Source of the DNA: Pseudoscleropodium purum
Taxonomy: Eukaryota > Streptophyta > Bryopsida > Hypnales > Brachytheciaceae
Assembly: GCA_963969395.1 (NCBI GenBank)
Contig: OZ017800.1
Coordinates: 20,244,479-20,308,478 of the forward strand
Direction: 5' to 3'
Length of the DNA stretch: 64,000 nucleotides
Numbering within the stretch: position 1 is the stretch's first letter; the number at the start of each line of letters is the position of its first letter. Below are positions 61,958 through 64,000 of this stretch, piece by piece. The notes beneath the pieces are model-generated. The model had not been told where the DNA came from. It did no database searches and saw only the letters and a program-made list of their open reading frames with translations. Both the position numbers and the translations under genes were made by a program.

Positions 61958-63535
61958 TAAATGATAACCTTTAAATCCCAATTCCACATCGATGTTATCA
62001 TAATACAAACCATTTACAATTTTATCTACATCAAGATGCACCATAATACAATTAAGACTAGTAATAACACTAGTATGAATCTAAGCTCTTTTGATCAATC
62101 AAATAGTTCAATAATAGTATTAAAACAAAGGTCTTGACTTTGGTCAACTTTGACATATAACAAAACTAATTATAAAGTTTAAATTTAGTCGTTACCCCAT
62201 CACTTTTTACTTTCATAAAGTCATCACAAAGAGTATTACATAGAATTAATTATGAAATTCAAATTTAGTTATCACCTCATCACATTTTATATTTTACTAT
62301 GAAAAGGATCACATCAACAAAATGATTTGAATTTAATTGCATATGAAGGCAATTAATCCTATAATCCTACAAACTGCCTTCCTACCATTTAATTTTTTTT
62401 GTATGTTAAGGAAAATAATTAGAAATTTTTGTCTTGCATAATTAACATTCAATTCTCATGTAATCCCAATCAAGTACACTAAATTTTAATTTCAACAAAG
62501 AATAATTCTATTTCTGGTGAGTTTTTAAAAACAATTTTCATGATTTTAGATAATATTTTATTGAAAACAATTGGTGATGAATTTTTATAATTCTATTGTA
62601 TAGATATGTAATTTACATCCATATGCACATCTTCCATATTAAAAAAAATAGCCACCCCATTAAGTAACAAATATATAATCTAGGAAGAATTCAATGAGAG
62701 GTGTCATATGACTAAACTTTGCAAAAAAAAAATAGATCTTTATATTTGAACTAAATTTTGCTATTTGACTCAATAGAACAACTCATTTTGTACGTTTAAG
62801 CATGCTGGTACAATTACCTTGCCAATATATAATTACTATAAAAAGATATCTATTTTCTAAAATTAGGGCATTGTCACCCAAGTACTGAAATCTCTACAGA
62901 GGAAATTGTGAAACTTTTTAAGATTTTCTTGTTGAAAGAAAGATATGCCCATGGATGTTCTCTAATATCTCTATTACTGAATTTTTAAAATTCATTACTA
63001 ATATTTTTCAACAAATTATCATGTAAAGCCATAAAAATTAAATGAAAAAATTCACTAAAAATCAAATCATTTTTTTTAGAAACCAAAATTTGATATGCTT
63101 TATTGGCATTGCATAAGAATTGAATGTTGATAATGCAAGACAAAATATGTCGATTGTACTCTATATTATGAAAAATTCTTTGAATAACACAACAAACTAT
63201 CTCTAAGATTATTGGACCACATTGTATAGTTAAATTCAAATCATTTTGTTGGTGTAATTCTTTCCATGGTAAAATGTAAAATGCAATGAGGTGATGACTA
63301 AATTTGAACTTTATAATTAGTTTTGTTACATATGATATTTAACCAAATTCAAGACCTATGTTTTTTTGTTTTAAGACCGTTGTTGAATCATTTCACTAGT
63401 CAAGAGTACCATGGTTTCTACTAATGTTATTTCTAGTCTTAATTGCATTATATAGTTCACCCTAATGTAGATAAAGTTGTAAAATGTTTGTATTATGACA
63501 ACATTAATGTAGCATTGGAGTTCAAGGTCTAACTA
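61958..63535. mobile_element. Element with long (about 0.3 kb) inverted arms
   Basis: 61,958-62,338 and 63,233-63,535 are imperfect reverse complements of each other, sharing blocks such as CAATTAAGACTAG, ACTAATTATAAAGTT and AAATGATTTGAATTTAA. The left arm has an extra internal duplication of about 70 bp. The 0.9-kb centre has a minus-strand frame (63,239-62,985, 84 codons) that looks protein-like but is unrecognised; a captured gene piece is possible. Confidence 0.65.
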
Positions 63536-64000
63536 TAGCCTTCTCAACTCTTTGATCACAATCTTTTAGTTTACTAATATATAACGGTAGAAAGTCCACT
63601 CCCAAGTATATCGTCATAAACACAATAGGATTCAAACCTATATTATAGGCCATCTAATACCTTGATACAAAAAATGGCATATGGTGGTATAAAGGCTCTC
63701 AATCCTCCTACTTTCTACATGTGTGAACATGATGAAAGTTTGCCATTTCTATAGAAGGCTGAGCTCTCAATTATCAAAGAATTTGATGGCATGATTGATG
63801 ATTGTGCTATACATGTTCTTTGTTGAGTTTCTTTACTACAAGGCAGGTCAAGACATTTTTTGATTTGTTAGTATTTTTTAGCTTTCATTTGTTCATTCTA
63901 AACCTTATTTTATTTAGCTTTTGTGTTGGATCTTTATGAATCTTTCAAATGATATTGTTGATAGTGTATTTTTCCAATCCCTTAGTCAAGCCATGCAAAG
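63536..64000. other. AT-rich DNA at the window edge
   Basis: No gene or repeat recognised. Confidence 0.45.

Overview
The window looks like nuclear DNA of a land plant, probably a non-seed plant such as a moss. It is AT-rich and gene-poor, with a spliced nuclear gene for plastid ribosomal protein L5 carrying a transit peptide, and a decayed chromodomain Ty3/gypsy element. The placement below land plant is inference.

Layout. 0-3.2 kb: moderate-GC sequence without a recognisable gene, with a cluster of three CCACGTCA boxes. 4-8.5 kb: small inverted-repeat elements and a 72-bp minisatellite. 9-12 kb: a possible Mutator-like remnant and a clear but broken piggyBac-type transposase on the minus strand. 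12,985-19,503: a dead LTR retrotransposon (12,990-19,498) flanked by the 5-bp duplication CTTGA. Its 5' LTR is internally inverted, and two GC-rich hAT-type MITEs with perfect 8-bp duplications lie inside it. 19.5-24.3 kb: no gene seen, one foldback element. 24,388-26,487: plastid uL5 in three exons, the only gene whose function is recognised. 27.7-48 kb: three paralogous minus-strand genes for 65-73 aa single-span membrane proteins, start to start 9,979 and 10,026 bp apart, separated by repeat-filled DNA. 48.7-64 kb: AT-rich DNA made largely of repeats.

Two themes link the parts. First, the small membrane protein family keeps an exact frame (K-A-Y-x-L-S, a hydrophobic segment, D-A-W-x-x-Y-x-x-F), while the DNA around the copies is unlike; it appears to be an undescribed local gene cluster. 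Second, non-autonomous elements of about 0.92 kb flanked by TTAA, with ends CCCCTAAA/TTTAGGGG, fit piggyBac-type mobilisation, and a fossil piggyBac transposase lies in the same window. TA-flanked MITEs (ends AGGTAGGTAC or AGGTAAACCTGCC) form a further group. No tRNA, rRNA or CRISPR array was seen. Coordinates of diverged repeats are approximate because they were aligned by eye.
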